From the NCBI GenBank assembly GCA_963930655.1, contig OZ005609.1:22393001-22457000 (forward strand): a stretch of 64,000 nt of DNA, read 5' to 3'. Of the stretch, positions 11,167 through 24,195 are shown piece by piece (within the stretch, counting starts at the first letter, position 1; each line of letters opens with the position of its first letter). The position numbers were made by a program, and so were the translations under genes. The notes beneath the pieces were generated by a model. The model had not been told where the DNA came from and made no database searches. It saw nothing but the letters and a program-made list of their open reading frames with translations. This stretch comes from Myrica gale. Taxonomy: Eukaryota > Streptophyta > Magnoliopsida > Fagales > Myricaceae.

Positions 11167-11403
11167 TAAATCATATGTGCTTTTAATAAGAAACTAACTA
11201 GCTTGCTAGCTGCATTATCCCTAGTTTGCGACCTCCTTGTCCAATACCGTTCACCTACCGGTCCAACCTGAAAAAGGACCCAAAAAATAATTTTTTTTAT
11301 GGAAAAAAATCCTGAAAATGGTTCGCCGTCACGGCGTTACTTCCGAGGTGCTATCTATTAAATGCGCCTTTGATTCCAACCTCCCATTTCTCTCCCCATC
11401 AAA

Positions 11404-13305
11404 ATGGGTGGCGACGATGACGAAGGCGAAAACCAAGTCCCCCGACACCTCAACTACTTTTCAACCCAAACCCCAACCGGAACCCAACACGGCCCGAGCA
11501 CCTCCGAATCCGCAACGTTGGTGATCTCTCTGATGAACTCCCACTTCTCGGCCCTCGCGTGCCGCGACACCCTCCGCCTTATCCTTGAGAAGCTCCCAGT
11601 CCGAGACCTCGCTCGGGCGAGTTGCGTATGCCGGCTCTGGAGGTCGGTCGCCTCCGACCACGAGATTGTTGCACGGGCCTTCAAGGCGCCGTGGAAATTG
11701 CTGGAGTTGATCGGAAAGCCCGTCTCGGGAGGCTTCTGGAGGGACAATGGAATATGGAAGTTCGCGATTTCGCATCGGCTTGTAAAGGGAGATAGCCTTG
11801 CCAGTCTCGCTATTAAGTACTCTGTTCAGGTATGGAATTACCGATTGTTTGTATACCTAGAAAGTGTAGCCAACGATGAGAATTTTAGATTTTTATGTTT
11901 TTTTGGAGAGAAACATATGTTGTTTAACTCACGTTATTGTCATCTTTTCTCAGCTAAGGCGGTTAAAAAAATATGTCCACTAATTGAGGTCTCTTGTTTT
12001 TGTGTCGTGTTTTCTGTATCCTCGTAATTGTGGTTAAATATGCTTGAAAATTGTCTTTCTGGCATATATTGTCTTTGTTTTGGTTTCCCTAGAAATGTGA
12101 GGAGATAAAAAGTGTTAAATGTTTTTGAAAATTTTGTTGCTTTCCCTCGTTGCTCTAAATCACCTGGTAGAGTTTGAATGATATGGTTTTTGAAGCCCCT
12201 GGGCACTGACGGGTAGAAATTTCCGAAGTTAAAATTTTTTCATAAGGATTCTGGAATCCTCGGTTATGTGATCACTGAATTCAAGTGCCCAAGTTTATCT
12301 TCTTGTGATATCAGTCTTAACCATGAGAAATGAAACGGTCCTGCGATAATGTTTCAGTGTATTGCAGTACTGACCAACAATGTAGATAAGGTCTGGTATT
12401 AGTGATTATCAATACAAATAGCCTCTGCAAATTGGGAGCCTTAGCTTTTAGTTGGTGATTCAGGACAGAATGCCTGTTAATGAGGTTCTAGGTTTGAACC
12501 CTAGCTACTATGTTGAGGTGTCCGTACTAGGCACAGCTGCTTTATTGCCATTGTAGGAAACTAAAAGAAGAACGCGGGCACTGGAAAAAGGCCATGATGG
12601 CAAAATGGGTGAAAACATGAAGTGAAATGTGAATCTGTGTAATTAGTTTGGGTTATCTAAAGATTACTGATAAGCTAAGCAGCAGACTAGGTGTAGCTAC
12701 ATGAGCATTTTTCTCTTTGTTTAGTGCATGAGCATTTTTCTGTATGGGACACTTCTTATAAGATATCAATTCAACAGCTTAGTGATGACTTGGCCAGATA
12801 CTTGATTGCCTTTTCCTTTTGTTTAATCATTTTCCTTTATGGCAATTTGATCCGTATCTTCGATAATGGATCAGTTTGCTTTCAAAATTCTTGACACTCT
12901 CAATTTTCACCATTTTGGGGTTGCTCACAGGTGATGGACATAAACCGTTTAAACAACATGATGAGTGACCATGGCATTTACTCGAGAGAAAGGCTATTAA
13001 TCCCCATAAGTAATCCTGACATTCTTGTAGATGGGACATGCTACATCGAGCTAGATACCTATGCAAAAAGAGAGGTGGCAGTGTTGTATCTTGAAGATGG
13101 TCCTAATAGAAACTCTAGCCATCTGTTGAATAGGATGAGTACTGAACAAGGAAAGAGGAAGGTTCTTGACTCATTGAAGAGAAGCATGCAAGTTGATGAT
13201 GAGACTGCAAAATATTACTTGTCGATGTCTAACGGTGATCCTCGGGCTGCCCTAACTGAGTTTTTGGAGGACCTTAGGTGGGAGAGACAAGTGGGCTTGT
13301 CCTAG
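11404..13305 (+). CDS. F-box and LysM domain protein (At1g55000 type)
   Basis: Exon 1 is 11404-11829 (142 codons, ending KYSVQ before GTATGG). Exon 2 is 12931-13305 (starting VMDINRLNNMMSDHGIYS after GCTCACAG, ending QVGLS-stop). The product is 266 residues. The N-terminus is acidic (MGGDDDEGE). An F-box follows near residues 55-95 (RDTLRLILEKLPVRDLARASCVCRLWRSV). A LysM domain, about residues 125-170, is split by the phase-0 intron and carries LVKGDSLASLAIKYSVQ and MMSDHGIYSRERLLIPIS. The C-terminal half has the conserved RRSMQVDDETAKYYLS-like block. The family predicts an SCF ubiquitin-ligase adaptor; its substrate is unknown. An upstream ATG-like start at 11318 is in another frame and was not used. 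The 1.1-kb intron holds a SINE-like sequence. Confidence 0.88.
12430..12560 (+). mobile_element. SINE-like tRNA-derived sequence in an intron
   Basis: A box-A-like TTAGCTTTTAGTTGGT (12441-12456) is followed about 35 bp later by a box-B-like GGTTTGAACCC (12491-12501), the layout of a tRNA-derived RNA polymerase III promoter. No complete tRNA fold is possible, and the sequence continues without gene-like features. A SINE is the simplest reading. No flanking duplication was established. Confidence 0.4.
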
Positions 13306-14597
13306 TTGCTGAAATATAATGTCAAACTTAGCTACTTCACCGAGACAAGCTCGATCGTTGGTGTCCTGGCATTGTCCTTGAACGTGTTTGTATACTGAAG
13401 CTTCTTTAGAAAGGTTAGACTCTGAATCCGTCCTCACGGTTGTGCTCCTCTTTATACTGAGGCAATTTTCTTCATATTTTCCTGGGTACCCTTTTATATT
13501 CCAACTGTAAGCACAAGAAGTTGCGGCTCAATCGCGAGAAAGTTGTGACTGATTTAAATCAAACATATTTAAGACATGGGGTGTAAAAATAAAAATACAA
13601 GTTATGGGGTCTGATTTTTACCCATAGATATAGGACGTATTATAATGTTTCCTCATAAGATTTGAATCATGCCTAGAACGAATGAGAAATGTGTAGTCCA
13701 TACTGCAAGTGGAGATAACTAAGTTGTTGATACTGAACCCTGTAGTAAGTTAGTAACTCGTGGCTCCTGTTTATTTTATTGTATTTATTTATTTGTTTTG
13801 GGTAAGTGGCTCATGTTTATTGATACATCATAAACCGAGCCAGAAGTCATGCAAGCTCGTCAAGTTTGACTGCTTATAGAATTGATAAGTTTACTGTTGA
13901 GTATTACGATCGGTTTGATCTCATGATATCCATTCAAGATTTCCAGCCATCGGGGTCAATGGTAATGTTTTGCATTCTGGTTGAGATGGAAATAGGACAT
14001 GCGGGATCTCGTTCCACCCTGGCTACTTCAAGAAGGGTGGAGAGGGGAAGGGGAGGGGAGGAGGAAGCACCTCCTCAAACCCCTCCACAGGTTGGTAGTG
14101 CCAGAAGACCTCCCTTGCCGTGGAGGAGGAAGCACCTCAAACCCCCACTAGCACTAGTTAGGGTGTTAGCTTATGTTTTTCGGTCGAACTTATTATGATA
14201 AGGTTTGTTAATGTGGCTTTATCTAGGCCAATTTTTTTTCTAGGTGAATCAACCTCCCGGATTTTCTGCTGTCTTATTATCTTGTTGCCCTACGTGGACT
14301 TTTCACCTTTTTATGAGTCTTTTCCTGCGGGTTTGGGTTTATAAGGTATTAGGCCATTTTGGTCGATGGTATGTCCTCTCTATGGAAAGTCTAATTTGTG
14401 AGTTGTTTTAAAAAAATATATTAAAAAAAAAAATCAACCTCTTGGATGCCCTTATGACATAGAAAGCCTTGGATAAGTCGTCGTAAATATCACGACCATA
14501 GGCATTAAAAAGCTTGGTCTGGTTAAGCTGAGGATTTATGCACACGTCAAATGTTTGTATTCACGTATTAGAAATACGGAGTAGATTTTTTTTTGTT
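13306..14597. other. Intergenic, nothing recognised
   Basis: Sequence downstream of the F-box/LysM gene. A G/A-rich stretch at 14030-14150 contains a near-duplicate of GAGGAGGAAGCACCTC. The 110-codon frame over it has no family signature. Confidence 0.35.
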
Positions 14598-14616
14598 GGG
14601 GGGGGGGGGGGGGGGG
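14598..14616. repeat. Poly-G tract, 19 G
   Basis: An uninterrupted run of 19 G preceded by a T-rich run, the second long G homopolymer in the window. The length may be unreliable. Confidence 0.8.
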
Positions 14617-15700
14617 ACTGCAAATTCATTCATGAGGATGATTTCAAAGAGGGCATGGTAGGACCCCACTTGAAACAAGACCAGTTGAAGGTACAGTGCA
14701 AAAGTATTGTCCAATAGAAGTCATTCAAGCGCAAAGACATCAAATCAGTCGATGAGTCGAAGCTCGATTGACAAATCAGTGAAAAAGAAGCCTTTGAGAA
14801 GGTCATGGACCCCAGAACATGGAGAGCAGTACGGTGGGGCTAGGCGTTAATGCAGAAGGAGAGGGAGTTTTTATTCTCAAATACGTTAAAAGCTAAACAC
14901 GTTTTAGGGTTGGACTAGGATGTGCAATTTTTGGTTCAAATTTATATAGTGATAGATACAGTAGATAGATTCTCACTATTTAGGTAAAGTTCTCGACAAC
15001 ATTAATACTACAATGAGATATAGTTATTATATCTATCTTTTTTTCGAATTGCATTTGGATAAGAAATTACAGCGGATTCTAATTCGTAGACGTTTGCTTA
15101 ATGGATCGTCCTGTAGACCCATACGCCACTCTTTTTTAACTTGCGCAGCTACAAGGAAAGGAGAAAGGAAAACGGAAATCACATGACCGAAGAACTACTG
15201 TCTTTTTGGCAACAATGATTGGAGATTTTTGTGGTTAACGGCAAGGCGTCGAACCTCAAGTCTAAAGCAATCGAAGGACAAGAACATCAAATTGATTGTC
15301 CAATTTCCTCGTGTTGTTACGTTTGTCTACTCCAAAGGGCTATAGTTTAGGAACCAGGATAATGGACGTTTTACTAACTGGAGGAACCAAATTCAGATAG
15401 ACAAAGTGTGTTCAAATCCTCTTCGATTTACCGTTCAACATAGCCAATGCGTGAAACAAAACTATAGGAAGACCTCCCAAGAGTCAACCCATTAAGATAA
15501 GTGTTCGTTGGTGGATAAGGATTGGCCCTTTTACTTTTATAGGCTGTTCATAATTTTAATTTCTTAGACATTTCGGCTATCTTTGGTAACGATATTGAGT
15601 ACTTAGTTTTAGTTTCGGTTTCAGTTTCATTTCACTATTTCGCGTGCGGTTCGAGGTGACTCTGACTTAACACAAAGTTAACGTGGCTTGTCAATTACGC
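14617..15700. other. Unidentified intergenic sequence
   Basis: No open frame with a recognisable family and no paired inverted ends were found. The composition is less AT-rich than the neighbouring spacer, so this may be a decayed mobile element, but I cannot bound it. Confidence 0.3.
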
Positions 15701-16090
15701 TAACGTCCGTTAGCAAGGTGCACTTGTCTCGCTAGCGGACTTCCCTTGTGCGCGCGTGCTCGCATGCTAGATTGTAAATATTTTTTTTCGTTAACCACTG
15801 CTTCTCTTGCGCGCTCCAACTTGCGCGAGCCAAAGGTTTATTTTTTTAGTATTTTTTGTTAACGTTCCGCTGCTCACAAGCATGTTTAATTCGCGAGAGC
15901 CAATTTTTGTTATAACATTAGCTTCCCTCGTGCTCTCTAAATTGTTACCTTCACTTGCTAACTTGTCCTTTTGCTTGTCTCGCTGCTCACATGCTCTGCA
16001 ATCGCGGGAGCCTTTTTTTTTTTTATGACCGTCGCTTCCCGCATGCTCTCTAACTTGTTACTTTTGCTTGCTAACTTGTTCTTTTACTTG
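15700..16090. repeat. Degenerate tandem repeat, about 115-bp unit
   Basis: The segment at about 15920-16033 (GCTTCCCTCGTGCTCTCTAA, then GCTAACTTGTCCTTTTGCTT and AATCGCGGGAGCC) recurs from 16034 with substitutions. A more diverged copy with TGCGCGCTCCAACTTGCGCG lies at about 15800-15835. About 2.5-3 copies in all; non-coding. Confidence 0.5.
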
Positions 16091-16630
16091 TCTGGTTGGC
16101 ATTATACTCGAAAAGCTTGAGCATATATTGATTGATGAAATACAGTTAACCAAATTCTACTCTGGAAAGCAGGATATTGACAAAAAATCGAACGAAACGC
16201 TCAAACAAAAACAAAAAACAACAAAAAGAAATCATTAATTCCGCTCCAAAATAGTGGCATTCGAACAATTCGAAAAAGAGGACCCAGACCCGATGTTTGG
16301 TTGCAAGAAAACACAGCAAAACAAAAAATTCAAATTTTCACAAGACAAATGAAACCCTAACTCCATCAAGGTTTCCTACTCTCTTTCAAACGTCCTCCAT
16401 TTTACAGGACAGAAAAAAGAACATAATAATCAGATATCGCATATAAAGGAAAGAAAAAAATAACGAGAGAGACGCTTACATTTCGTTTAAGAACTCAGAA
16501 CCCATCTTCGTCTTCGATTTCTCTCCTAAATATCCATTGCTAGAGACACAGAGAGAGGACGCAAGGAGCATGGTAATAAGGGACCCCAAGATCAACGTAG
16601 AAGAAGCAGCAATTCCACAACAAGCAAATG

Positions 16631-16930
16631 TGATGAAATTTTGGGTGATTCGGAGAAGGGCTCTCTAGGTGGCGTGTAGACAACAATAGAACAGGCGAGA
16701 GAGATGGAGAAAAAGACGGGGAGGATGAGGTGAAAATTTGGGTGGTTCGAAGAAGGGCTCTCTGGGTGGCGTGTAGACAGCAATAGCACAGGCGAGAGAG
16801 ATGGAGAAAGAGACGGAGAGGATGAGGTGAAAATTTAGGTGGTTCGAAGAAGAGCTCTCTGGGTGGCGTGTAGGCAGCAATAGTACAGGGAGGGAGATGG
16901 AGAAAGAGACAGGGAGAATGAGGTGAAAAA
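16631..16930. repeat. Tandem repeat of about 96 bp, three copies
   Basis: Copies start near 16631, 16724 and 16821, with a partial fourth from 16917. Each contains GATGAGGTGAAAATTTGGGT, a CTCTCTGGGTGGCGTGTAG-like block and GAGATGGAGAAAGAGAC. Neighbouring copies are about 90% alike by eye. The unit length is not a multiple of three in every copy, so a coding repeat is unlikely. Confidence 0.75.
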
Positions 16931-17183
16931 AGACGTGAGTTTTCTCTCTTCTTCTTTTACTTTTTATTTTTCTTCATTTTTTTATTTTTTCCTGATCGCC
17001 GTTAACTCTGTGCCGTTATTGGAGCCAAAGACTTAAAAATAAAATTTAACCCATCCAAACATAGATTCAGGATTTTAGACTCAAAATTCAAATTTGACAC
17101 TTGAAACTTGGACTCAAACCCGTTACCAAACATCACCTTCACGATTCTCATACTTAAAGGTCAGGTTTGAGAGAATCAAGAGT

Positions 17184-17480
17184 TGCATCAGCATGTTTTA
17201 AGACTTTGATTTGGGAATTGAACGGATTAAAAAAAAAAGGAATTCGGGAATGCAGAGACTTACTAATAGAAGTTGCGTTATAAATAATTTGTAATATTAA
17301 GGGATCTTGATTTGCATCACCAAGTCTAATCTCAATTATTAGGTAAAAATGTTTTCTAATCTCTTATATTTTATTCTCACCCCTAAGAATAGGAATATCA
17401 CAAAGAGAGATTTTAACATGATCGAATCGACCAATAGAGCAAGAAATTTATTTACTTTTTCAAACAATAAAGACATTTTA

Positions 17481-17515
<35 letters not shown>

Positions 17516-19028
17516 TACAATTCTACAGTACGGATATTTACCATAATAAAAAATCGACCAACAACTTAGAAAATAAGGTTAAATAAATTTTTCGCTCACC
17601 GATTTTTAGAATTTTGATACTTTGCACTAGACTTATTTATTAGCATTATCTGCCATTAATTTAGAGAGAAATAGATATTATTTCAGTAAAATTACAATTT
17701 TCCTTCATAATTTACAATATAATGAAATTTTATTATAAGGGAAAAATACACTTTGCATCGTTGAATTATGGGAGTACTGACACTTTGCATCCCTATATTT
17801 TAATTTCGTAACATTGAGCCCATGAACTTTTAAAATTCGTCGATTTACACACTACAACCGAATTTGCAGTTAAATGTGACGATAAATACCTACGTGTCGT
17901 CCACATGATTCACTCCTAATTGTTATGCCCATTTTGTCTTTTGGAGAAAATACACTGTACTCCCAACTGTGAGGCTACTGACACTTTGCACCTCATCTTC
18001 TAATTTCGTGACATTTTCGTCGACTTGCACTCCACAAGTTAATTGATTGTTAAATGTGACAGTAAATCTATCACGTGCAAAGCCTCCTGCTTCAATGTTG
18101 GAATCGCTTCAAAGTTTTAAAAAAATGTCAAAGATGAAATTGTTTGTTTAGTTGAAAACTTTTCAGTCTTGAGATTTATGAAAATAAAAGAAAATTTGCA
18201 AAAGTTTTTTCGGGAGGGTGAAAATAGATAGAAAAAGGAAAATATATTTTTCCTCTACAAAGTATAAGGGGGTTTTCATACTTTACACTCTCGGTCAAAT
18301 TTTTCAATCAAATTAGATAAAAATGACAATAATACCACTAACCCACTTTGTATATGTTTATCTCCCATTAGAGTATTTATATCAATTTATTAAGTCATGA
18401 TCAAAGGCATTACTATCATTTTAAGTGTTAACAAATCCAATCTTTGTCCAATTTTGATGAAAAACAAAGACTGAAGTGTGCGTTGTGCCAGAAATGAAAG
18501 TTTTAAAAGTGTAATGTGTTAAACATGGTAGTTTAGGATGTAAGGTGTAAAATTCATATATTTCATTGGCGAAAAGTATTCTCCCTGTAAAAGAAAACTT
18601 CTCTAAAAACAATTTCTAGAGATTTTTTTTTAAAATTTTGTGAGAGCTGTAGCTAAAGATTTTGTAAAATATGGTGGATACAAATCTCAGTACAATTATT
18701 TATCGGGGAAAAAAAAAGAGGATTCTAAGTTGAGAAACTTTCTTGCAATTGATTTGTTCAGTCCAATTTAATGGTTAACCAAATCAAATCCTTGTCACAT
18801 GAGAAAAGAAAATTTTAATGTAAAAAATTAAAAGAGTGATTAACGTGCACACATCAATTGTGATCGAAGGCTAATCCTTGGATTCATTGAGGATTAGTCA
18901 AATTGGGTTGAGAATTAATTAATATTTCTCACCTAATTAACATGTTCGAATGTTTTACTTTGACAAATCTTTCAATTAATTAGCTCAACTTGTACATTAT
19001 TAATACAAACATTTGGTATTTGATATTT
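17184..19028. repeat. Tandem segmental duplication, copy 1
   Basis: This unit starts GCATCAGCATGTTTTAAGAC and ends near 19028, where the same phrase starts copy 2. Its first 300 bp (17184-17480) closely match 19029-19330. Its last 850 bp (about 18120-18990, including GTGAGAGCTGTAGCTAAAG) match about 20930-21850. No gene is recognised in it. It contains an (AT)n(AC)n microsatellite. Confidence 0.7.
17480..17516. repeat. (AT)n(AC)n microsatellite
   Basis: About ten AT dinucleotides pass directly into about eight AC dinucleotides. The homologous position in the second duplication copy, near 19320, lacks this expansion, so it arose after the duplication or was lost there. Confidence 0.85.
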
Positions 19029-20580
19029 GCATCAGCATGTTTTAAGACTTTGATTTGGGAGTTGAACGAATATAAAAATTCGAGAAAGAAGATACTTACT
19101 AATAGAAGTTGCGTTATTAAAAAAAATTGTAATATTAAGGGATCATGATTAGCATCACCAAGTCTAATCTCAATTATTAGGTAAAAACGTTTCTTAATCT
19201 CTTATATTTTATTCTCACCCTACGAATAGGAATAGCACAAAGAGAGATTTTGACATGATCGAATCGACCATTAGAGCAAGAAATTTATTTATTTATTCAA
19301 ACAATAAAAACATCTTAATCTTAATAAAAAAGTATAAACAATAAAAACTCGTATATCCGTTTCTTTTTCCTTTCGAAAATAATAAAAAGTATGAACAGTT
19401 TTTTTTTCATTTCAATGTTTTAGAGAAATAAAAAAATATAAATTATTTTAAAGGAAATTTAATTAAAAATAATAATAACAATAATAGATATTATTGATTG
19501 GATTATTGAAGTCGTTTATATATAATATATTAATAAATTTTACATTTTTTTGTTTACCTATTTTATTTGTATCTTTTTTTAAGAAAAAAAAAATAGGATT
19601 ATAATAATAATGAAAAGGAACTGGCTAGCTTGTTTCCTTCTGTGTCATCTATTTTTATTGTTTAATTACCATGTTAAAATCAGCTGACTTATTATACATG
19701 GAGGGTACTTTACGACACTACACATGTCATATATATTCACAAGCTTATATACTAAAAAAATAAAATAAAAAGATAGTAAATATTCACTTACAATTTTAAG
19801 TTGTACACGTGGACGCTTCCGTTATTTTGGATAGATCATGTGACATCGACTTCACATGTGTGTAAGAGGTGTGTGGTCATATATATAGACATACTACGTC
19901 AACAGCAATGGGCTACGTAACTAGAAGTCGTTGGTATGATTTTTTTTTGGGGTAACTAGTCGTTGGTCTTTTCAATAGAGAGTATTTCTGTAATTCTTCT
20001 ATATGTATATGTATTATACATGTGTACCTACCCTTGGATGACACGCGCATTGTTTATTGTAAGAAATAACGACAAATCAGGGTCCAGGGTGCAAATCAAC
20101 GAATTATTAAAGATTGGTAGTGCAATCTCACGAAATTGATAAGTCTTGTTGCAAAGTGTAAATGCCCCCATAGTTCAGGGGTGCAAAGTGTATTTTTTCC
20201 AACAAAATATGCTTCCTAAAAATTCTCTGCCGATCAGTTGAACATCATGATTTAAGGAACTTCCTGATTGGCATCAGATAATCAAATGAGTGACAAGTGA
20301 CACAAAAATATCACGAATTGGAAGACTAATGGTGCAAAGTGTCAGTACTCTAATAGTTAGGAGTGCAAAGTCTATTGTCTATAAAGAGTAAAATGGATAT
20401 AACAAGCGAGAGTGAATTACGTGGATGACACGTGAGTAGTTACCATGAGACTTAACGGTTAATTTGGTTATGTAATAAAAATTGACGAATTTTAAAAATT
20501 TATGAACTTAATTTCATAAAATTAAAAAATAGTAGTACTACGTAATTCAGGAGTCTAAAATATATTTTCACCTTACAGTT
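17743..20580. repeat. Diverged inverted arms, nested MITE-like sequences
   Basis: About 320 bp at 17743-18070 (starting GGGAAAAATACACTTTGCAT) matches, with many differences, the reverse complement of about 20270-20580. A further right-arm-like piece, GTGCAAAGTGTATTTTTTCC, lies at 20182-20201. These look like terminal arms of Mutator-like MITEs inserted in the two duplication copies, since similar TTTGCA words recur. No clean TSD was found, so the bounds are approximate. Confidence 0.45.
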
Positions 20581-21866
20581 AGAAGGTGTAATACGTCGGT
20601 AACCGAACAGCGGGTGGGCATTATTTTTCCCTAGAAAATGTACACGTTTTGTCAATTGAAGCGATAAAGACTTGTCATGAAATCAAATGGGAAGAAAACC
20701 GACAAATGCGACGCAGACCGCAAAAACTGTGTCAAAGCAACGAATCCACCGACGGGAGTTTAGAGGCTAAAGGGTGTTGTTCAAAGTTGGATGTCGTCAG
20801 CCTCTCCTTGCAAAATACATAGCTTATCTTAGAGCCTCAAGCAAAACCCTGCAACTCCAAAAATACTGACCTTATCCTGAATTCTCTACACCTACTTTAT
20901 CATACATTATTGTATCAACGGGTTTTAGCTTGACCACCTCTTGTTTGTTAAGTTGAAAACTGTTCAGCATTAAAAGATTTTTAAAAAATTAAATAAAAAT
21001 TTGAATTTTTTTTGGGAAGTGAAAATAGATAGAAAATTAAAATAAATAAATAAAATTTGGTTCACAAAATACAAGGGGTTTTATAGTACTTTATACCTTC
21101 GGTCAAACTTTTCAATCAAAATAGATAGAAATAATTATAATAATACTGACTCATTTTGCATATATTTATCTCCTAGTGATTATTTTCGATCGAAAATATT
21201 TTTATTAATTTATTAAGTTATCGAAGATATTATTATTATTTTAAATATTAACAAACTCAATTTTACAATTTTAATTAAAAAATAGAGACTCAGTATTTCA
21301 AAATAGAAAATTTGAAGGTTTAATGCCTTAAAAGCGATAATTTAGGATGTAAGGTTTAAAATTCCATGTACTTCCTAAGTGAAAAGAAAAACTTCTCTGA
21401 AAAAATTTTTTTGAGAGAATTTTTTTATTTTCAATTTTGTGAGAGCTGTAACTAAAGATTTAGTAAAATAGGGTGGGATATAATAAATATCAGCACAGTT
21501 TATCTATCAGGAGAAACTTTCTTGCAATTGATTAGTCTTCAGTCCAATTTTATGGTCAACCAATCAAAACCTTGTCACAGAGAAAAGAAAATTTTAATGT
21601 ACTTACAAAACTAAAAGAGTGATTAACTTGCAAACATCAATTGTTATCGAAGGCTAATCCTTGGATTGATTAATGAGGATTCATCTAATTGGGTTGTCAG
21701 TAAACCGGAAAAGAATAATGTTTCTACTTGCCCAAAAGAACAGACAAAAGAAGTAAACCGGAGAAGAATAATGTTTCTACTTGCCTAATTAACACGTACG
21801 AATGTTTTACTTTGATAAATCTTTCAATTAATTAGCTCCACTTACATTTGATATTTGATCTTGCAG
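19029..21866. repeat. Tandem segmental duplication, copy 2
   Basis: This is the counterpart of 17184-19028, longer by about 1 kb because of extra sequence at roughly 19340-20900 that includes MITE-like arms. Both ends align to copy 1 in the same orientation. No gene is recognised. Confidence 0.7.
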
Positions 21867-24187
21867 GCAGGCATGCAGCTCATGGATTTTGAACGCAAAG
21901 TAAGTTCTCGAGACAAGTCATCGTTGTTCTTATCTTTCCCCCAACAGGCATTAGTAGAAAGAAGCATCGTTTATAAAGGATCCTCAGGATTTTTTGAATT
22001 CTCAGGATTCTACAATCAAACATCATTTTCTACACCACATAAATATAACTACAACACACATATCAATAAAGTTAACATCACATAAAAATTTTCAAAACAC
22101 AAAAAATCCTCACAAAACACCTTAACCGAACACACCCTTAACCTCGAACTTCACATCCGGCGGCTGCCTCCTCTAATATTTGTTAAAGGAAGAAAAAGAA
22201 AGATATCTATACATTATATCACACGTGCTGAGCTTGAGGAATTAATATTATAATTCAAGTTAAATTTATTGCGTGAAGTTCTCACTTGTTGGCAAGTTTG
22301 AATATTCGGGGAAGACCAATTATATATATATAGCTAGCCTTTTCACACAATAAATATATTTTTAATTGCACCCAAAGAATTCTGACCATTAAATATTACC
22401 ATTATTATTATTGGCCGGCAACGTGCAAATGTTTTTATACAAAAGTTTGAATTGTTCTTGCATTGGCTAGTCATCTTAGAACCAAATAGCCATCTCATGA
22501 CTGCCACAAGACTTTCCTTTTAGGATTTCCACCTTACTTAATTATAAAAATTGTCTTAATTATCACTACCGTCTTTGTGGCCAAATTTTTTATACATATG
22601 TGTATTTTTATCCATAAAAAATTAATCAATTAACACAAAATCGACATAAATTAAGTATCGAGATATCCATTTTCGGGATTCCTATTAATGAGCTTATTTT
22701 GAATAGACAAAAGGATATATCTAAATAATGAATCACAGGAACTGTATTGTTCAAAATTGTATCCTAAGAATTAATTTGTTAAAAGTTAATACAACAAGAA
22801 AAGTCAGTACTGCAAAAAAAAAAAATGTATCATTACCTAATTTTCTCGACCTTTACCTTACCTATAAGTATAGGTACGTAACTATTGGTCACATGACCGT
22901 CCACCATTCTCCTAATTGACTTTAGATCATCTTCAAGAAACTATTCGTTATTGGTGTGTCGGCTTGCCTTTTCCATATTATTATTTGGATCCTAAATAAA
23001 ATAAATAAATAAAATGATTGCATGACGCCAACCAAAGGGAGAACAATAGATTAAAAACATCACCCAAGAGAACTAAAATAAGGGTGTCCTTTCAGATGTG
23101 ACGTGGACGTATTAGGACCTGAAGTTATATATATTATATATATATGATCAAATTAATTTGATTTCTAATTCATCTCTAGTTTATTTATCAAATTTTTGAC
23201 CATTTGAAATAATTATAAAATAATTTTATATTTTATGGAATAGCTTTCTTTTTATTATAATAAATATAAAAACTTTATTTAAATGATTATCTTCCTCTTT
23301 ATTTTTTTTGTCATTTTTTATAAAATAAAATTTTGATCATCCAAACTTTTGTTTCGCAAACAACACCTAATAGTACAAAAAAAAATTTAAGCAATTTTTT
23401 TGTGATTTAGCTGATCCACGAACCTTATAAAAATTTTCTATTTTGTATTTTCTTTTGGATATCAGAGCAATATTCTGTCAATACACGTAGGGTCTCGTCG
23501 GCCCTACCATATTTGCCTAAAAAATTTAATTGCATTTTTTATCAAATTATCAAAAAACAGGCCATAACATGTCGACACAAAATGGAAAAAACGTGGCCGT
23601 TGGACTCGAAGCAGCACGTACGAATGGAGTTCTTGTATTATATATTTTCCAACTACATTCACAGCATTAATGCAGCAGAGAGGATCTTTCGTGACCCGGA
23701 ACTCACTCCAATGCGTCATAAAGGATCAATCAGTAACCGGAATGGGAGAACGATCTTCCTTATGAGGCTTATAAAAGCGATCGGCGGCATTGGCCGGCGG
23801 GGGACCAATATATAATAATATAGCTGCTTTGAATTACGTCTGGTACGTTCAGTGATCCCGCAGGGTACATGCATTAATTAACGTCACGTAGCTGCAGATC
23901 ACTTGTTTAATTTTCATCATCTCTCACTTGAGGTTATGTACGAAGCTTCCAATAATATTGACTTCAAATTTCAACGCTCTAGTTTCGATCGCCGGCGCAC
24001 CTCTACAAATAATATATATCTTCGTTAAGTTTTTTCTTGCACGATATCGATAACTCTGGGAACTGAAACGCTAGCTCGACAATCGTTTTTCCGCCACCGC
24101 ATGCATGCGAGGTCCACTGGGGAAAGTAGATAATGCATACATTAATCATGACTACGACTAGCTAGGACTAGCCCCAAGAAAGAGGCT
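21867..24187. other. Intergenic, AT-rich, with one MITE-like end
   Basis: No gene is supported. About 22020-22135 shares AATAAAGTTAACATCAC and TTCTCAAAACACAAAAAAT-like words, and an ACCGAACA-type end, with 53400-53510, so both are probably copies of one MITE family. The 100-codon frame at 23513-23815 has no recognisable domain. Confidence 0.4.
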
Positions 24188-24195
24188 CATGCGCC

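Noticed and set aside
11318..11524. Upstream start for the F-box/LysM gene
   Set aside because: It is in a different frame from the F-box; the ATG at 11404 gives the expected acidic N-terminus and the domain frame.
13866..14198. 110-codon frame after the F-box/LysM gene
   Set aside because: Its second half is a G/A-rich repeat-like stretch and no family matches.
23513..23815. 100-codon frame in spacer
   Set aside because: No domain, AT-rich start context and an equally open opposite strand.
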